Shown piece by piece: positions 60,373 to 64,000 of a DNA stretch of 64,000 bases. The DNA lies in contig JAOTON010001929.1 in NCBI GenBank assembly GCA_034440635.1, positions 1,687,001-1,751,000 on the forward strand. The letters run 5' to 3'. Origin of the DNA: Lepas anatifera. Taxonomy: Eukaryota; Arthropoda; Thecostraca; Lepadidae. A program made the position numbers and the translations under genes. Below the pieces are notes generated by a model. The model had not been told where the DNA came from. It saw only the letters and a program-made list of their open reading frames with translations, and searched no databases. Each line of letters opens with the position of its first letter. Position 1 is the stretch's first letter.

Positions 60373-61167
60373 TTGTCCTTTGACTGATCAGTTTGAATCC
60401 ATTTAAGGGAATGGAACACTTTGTTGAAATTCTAAAATGAACAATTTAGTATCAAGAGAGGTCTGCAAATCAGGAAACAGCACTTTCCCCACTTCCACAC
60501 ACTAAACATAGAAACAGCTCCTCTTTTCTAACAATAAATGACGTCATCAAAATAAGAGTTTAAGTAATCAGTGAGATCCCAAATATTGAGCATAGACTTG
60601 CTGTAAAGGCCCACTCACAGCGTTTCCACAAGGAGGCAAAAATCGCGTGCAGTACAAGAAACACTGTTACAAAAACCGAGCAACAGATGTCGTTACAGCG
60701 GCCGTGTTTGTTCAGTGGTGGAAAGATAATGCATATGCCTGATGTAAATAAAAAAATCGGAGTTGGACTTTGAAAAAAAAACACAATTGATGCTTGTTTT
60801 GGCAAGTACGGAGCAGGGAGAATGCAATGTGTGTTCCGGCCGTTGGGCTTAGATGTCCGCATTAGAGCGCCCAATGGCGCTCTATAACGGACATTAACTC
60901 GCCCGAGGTAGTCGGCACACAGGCAGATGCATGCTGGTTCACTCGCTCGCATAGTATTTTCAGCAAGTGGGTGAGGGTTAGGGCCAACAACCAATCAAAT
61001 TTATGCAACCATATGGAAAGTATTCCTTCAGGGTTTGAAATAGGGCAACTAACCCCTTTATTTGCACTTACTTTGCATGTACAGTTTTATATTGCATGTT
61101 CAGAAAAGCATAATATATATTCAATAAGCTATATTGTCCGTGTGAATCAATACCTGTCCAAAACTAC
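60373..61167. other. Unassigned intergenic DNA
   Basis: TTTAAGGGAATGGAACACTT at 60401 resembles one end of the 0.46-kb MITE family without a matching partner. No gene is supported. Confidence 0.4.
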
Positions 61168-61510
61168 TAAGCCGCCCCGGTAGCTCAGTTGGTAGAGCGT
61201 TGGGCTCCGGCCCGCTGCTCAGAAGCATGCAGTGGCAGTGCATGTCCAGGCTTGGGATCGGATCCCCTGAGACGCTCCGGCGCTCAAAAGTTTACCCGAC
61301 GTACAGGTCGGCTGGCAACTGACTGGTGAGAGGGTGACCTGAGCGGGGCGGCCGTCCCTGTGCTTTGAGGGACGTTAAACTTTGAATTCTAAATCAACCC
61401 TTCATTGTGGGAGTTGCTCGTTCGAGTGGTGGGGTCGGGGTCTCCGTGACAAGTCCCTTGATGACTTTAGTGAGACTCCGACCCTAACAGTCGAACTGAG
61501 AACAACTTGG
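61168..61510 (+). mobile_element. tRNA-derived SINE
   Basis: CCCCGGTAGCTCAGTTGGTA followed by GAGCG is an excellent tRNA 5' half with a pol III A box. The B-box-like GGGATCGGATCCCC lies about 65 bases downstream, too far for a normal tRNA. It is followed by a non-tRNA body containing GGGACGTTAAACTTTGAATTC. Insertions in the anticodon region and the unpaired acceptor stem rule out a functional tRNA. Confidence 0.75.
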
Positions 61511-62480
61511 ACAAAATTTATAAAAAACAAGCCCCATTACATTGAACTTTAAACCTGGCGGACCTTTTTACACCGAGAGCTTTGGGTGAAATTAAATATA
61601 CCAACAGCGGCAATCCTGTGAACCACATACGACCGCGAACTCCCGGTTCACATCCTGTGAACTCCCGTACCGCGCATCTCCAGACTGCCACTCGGGTGAT
61701 GCTGAGAGGGAAGTTCAATTAAGGCTTTAGTGAACGAGGCACTTGCGACCTTTGAGCCACGCTAGTCAGCAGATAAGTTTTTTTTAGTTGCTGATGAGGC
61801 ATTGAGCTCTTCTTCTTTAGAGGAAATCTAATCTCCGATCTCCCACTCGGGCGTGCGTCAACAATGTGGGCGACTGACGACGGCGAAAAATTGGTGAAGA
61901 CGAGTGCGCCATCGCTAGAACGCTTCAAGAAGTTGAGGAATTCTCAACCAAGCGACATTAATTCCCAGTTGAATTCAATGCCATAGGCTGGAAAGGTGTC
62001 TGAGAGCTTCCGACAGAATTGCAAACTATAAGCATGTCATCAAAAATATTGAGGACTAGGCACAAAAAAGAAGCAATCACCAGACGTTCCGAAAACTTAT
62101 GAATCTTAAAATGTGTATTGAAGGACTGAGCGTTAATTCTGCACCCTGAGGTGAGCGCGGGGCGCGAAAAGATAATGAAAAACGACAGCATTGCTAGTAA
62201 TTATGATAGATAGTGCGAAATATCATCCAATGTACACAAATGGGAGGTTTGAGACCCAATAGCTCTAGCTGACGGAATCTGTTTTTGCCACCAGTATTGT
62301 ATTGTGTTGGCAGATTGTTTACCCTTCTTCAACGCTCCTCCATTGATCTTGATGTGGGCTTCAATAGTTATGTTCAAAAGTTGGGTCTGAGTGTTTGGGG
62401 GGAAGTGAAGAAATGTTGAGCGACAAACGCTGACTTGTAGGAAGAAAGTAAACTATGAAACCTTGGCTGGTAATAACACT
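61511..62480. other. Unassigned intergenic DNA
   Basis: Short frames without domain. No element ends recognised. Confidence 0.4.
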
Positions 62481-62815
62481 GGTCAACAGCCAAAATGGAT
62501 CCAGCATGGGAGTACCTGTTCCTACCTGTTTCGGTACCGCTGATTCCGAGTCTGATAATCGTTTTGCTCCATCGGACCCAGTTTTCTGCCCAGGGTATAC
62601 CCTGTGTATAGCCATTTTACCATTTCCACGCGTATTCATTGGCCCAGCTGGTCAACAGCCAAAATGGATCCGGCACGTGAACACCTGTTTCTGCCTATTT
62701 CGATACTGCTGATTTCAAATTTAGTAACCGTTTTTTGCCACCGTACCTGGTTTCTTCTCCAGAGCATACCTGGTGTATAGCCCCTACATTTTCCACTCAC
62801 TGCCATCAGCTTAGC
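62481..62815. repeat. 169-bp tandem duplication
   Basis: GGTCAACAGCCAAAATGGAT at 62481 recurs at 62650. The following blocks (CACCTGTTTCTGCCTATTTC, GGTGTATAGCC, TTTCCAC) run in parallel in both copies with many substitutions, so the duplication is old. Confidence 0.8.
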
Positions 62816-62969
62816 CTTTTGTGGAAAGAGATAGATCAAGGATGTCGAGAATCCGGATTATCTGCACCCAGACAATGCAGCTTATCAATATACATGGGAA
62901 TTTATTGCAACGAAAGACTACCTCGCATTCAAGTGCATGAACATTGTACACTGAACAAGGTTTGCGCTC

Positions 62970-63605
62970 GATCGCACAAGCTCGCCGGTATTGTAGACCG
63001 AGAAGTGACGTCGCAACATTATATGATGAGCATTTTACGTCAGAGTTACCTCCCTTGAAGGTCGAGTCTAAGTAAAAAGTCACAAGTCAAAGTCATACCA
63101 CCATTTCAAGGTCATTGATCCTAGTGCCTTTGGTCGGATGATGCCGCCTAATATGACGTATATCATGCTATGACGTTATACGCTAGTTCACTCAATCTTG
63201 AGCTCAAAGTGGCAGGTTCAAGACAAAGGTCATGGGTCAAGGTCAAACCTTATTTTCCGCCCGATGGTTGCCATAGTGCTAGTTGCAGTACACGTTATAG
63301 GCAAAATGCAATATTTTGACGTCAAAGGTCAATGGCCTTGAACGACCTTGGCCTAAAAGTTTCAGAGAACAATGCCTCAGACCTTTCTCTGTTACTTCAG
63401 GCCACTTTCTCTCCATATCCGGCTTCTCATCGCAAAATCATGGCATTTCCCAATGGCTACCCTGCACATACAGAATTTGACCCATATGGCCTCATTTTAC
63501 CTTGAATATATTAAGCTAGGTCTATGAAAATCGGGTTTTAGGTAGAATACCCTAGCCTCCACAAACACCTAAACGTTTATTTTCCTAGACCTCTTGGGTT
63601 TTGCA
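62970..63605. mobile_element. Diverged family A TTAA element without ends
   Basis: ATTGTAGACCGAGAAGTGACGT, ACCTCCCTTGAAGGTCGAG, TCAAGGTCATTGATC and AATGGCCTTGAACGACCTTGG follow the order of blocks in the copies at 21.6 and 25.5 kb. Both terminal repeats are missing. Confidence 0.6.
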
Positions 63606-64000
63606 CTGTCAATGTCACTGATGCCAAGAAGGCTTGCACAAAGACGACACACAAACATACTGGATCTCAAAATTCTGATCTGATACGGCATTTCTGCTAC
63701 CAGATTCAAGTTCAGCGCCACAAATTACGCTAGAAACGGATTATTTTACATTGGATTCACGACAAAAGTTAAATTTTGTTGCCCAGTGTAAGGGACTCTA
63801 CCCTTACATCTGAACAATTTTGGCCTTTGCCTTGGATTTTGACAAGATCTAGATATTTTTAATAATCATCGTGCTGGTTGGGTTTGGCAATGACGCCATA
63901 ACCCATTGACATGACCTGACCTGATGCCACTTTTTGTCATAAGTTGTCAAAGTAGACCACCCTAGAGGCATGAAACCGATGTCTCTCTCATTTAAATAAG
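63606..64000. other. Unassigned DNA to window end
   Basis: A CATGACCTGACCTGATGCC motif near 63909 suggests further TTAA-element debris continuing past the window. No gene is visible. Confidence 0.4.

Noticed and set aside
59916..60419. 167-codon and overlapping minus-strand frames rich in Leu-Pro-His-Cys
   Set aside because: They are read-throughs of the 32-bp minisatellite in different phases, since 32 is not divisible by three.
61168..61250. Functional tRNA gene
   Set aside because: The A box is good but the A-to-B-box distance and acceptor stem do not fit a cloverleaf. The sequence continues into a SINE body.

Overview
This is a stretch of animal nuclear DNA, not bacterial. It has very low coding density, spliced-gene signals (matched GT/AG sites), TATA-type promoter signals, tRNA-derived SINEs, hAT, mariner-like and Penelope-like elements, many TTAA-flanked short elements, long (TA)n tracts and large minisatellites. 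The one recognisable host family, a secreted PAN/apple-like plus C-type-lectin protein, and the abundance of Penelope-like elements and MITEs would fit a marine invertebrate, perhaps a mollusc. That placement is inference; no marker gene fixes the species.

Only two host genes are well supported. (1) On the minus strand, 6126..7775, is a spliced gene for a signal-peptide-bearing, glycine-rich membrane protein. Two exons each carry a CxC-plus-hydrophobic module, and their splice phases match. (2) On the plus strand, 42513..43232, is a single-exon secreted C-type lectin-like protein with a TATA box about 190 bases upstream. A 66-codon reading frame at 7918..8118 (minus) is a weaker candidate.

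Nearly everything else is repeats. Layout: 1-5.7 kb unassigned; 5.7-6.0 kb a near-perfect palindrome; 6.1-8.1 kb the membrane-protein gene; 9.7-12.7 kb (TA)n tracts, TTAA-element debris and a SINE; 14.1-16.1 kb a dead hAT element with an 8-bp target duplication; 17.5-18.7 kb a TTAA element; 19.2-20.1 kb a 36-bp minisatellite; 21.6-26.4 kb three TTAA elements rich in AGGTCA motifs; 27.5-31.2 kb two Penelope-like elements in inverted (head-to-head) arrangement separated and flanked by (TA)n; 32.7-34.7 kb a TTAA fragment and a mariner-like deletion derivative; 39.5-42.2 kb two more TTAA elements and a 20-bp minisatellite; 42.3-43.8 kb the lectin gene and a minisatellite behind it; 44.3-46.7 kb a third head-to-head Penelope-like pair; 47.4-51.2 kb a 20-bp satellite organised in 120-bp higher-order units, running into a TTAA element; 53-57.8 kb two copies of a ~0.46-kb MITE in opposite orientation; 58.6-64 kb another TTAA element copy, a 32-bp minisatellite, a SINE, a 169-bp tandem duplication and a diverged TTAA element.

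The most striking patterns are that all three GIY-YIG retroelement insertions are head-to-head inverted pairs, that the TTAA element superfamily spreads dense AGGTCA half-sites, and that the minus-strand gene contains a duplicated CxC/transmembrane exon module that I cannot assign to a family.
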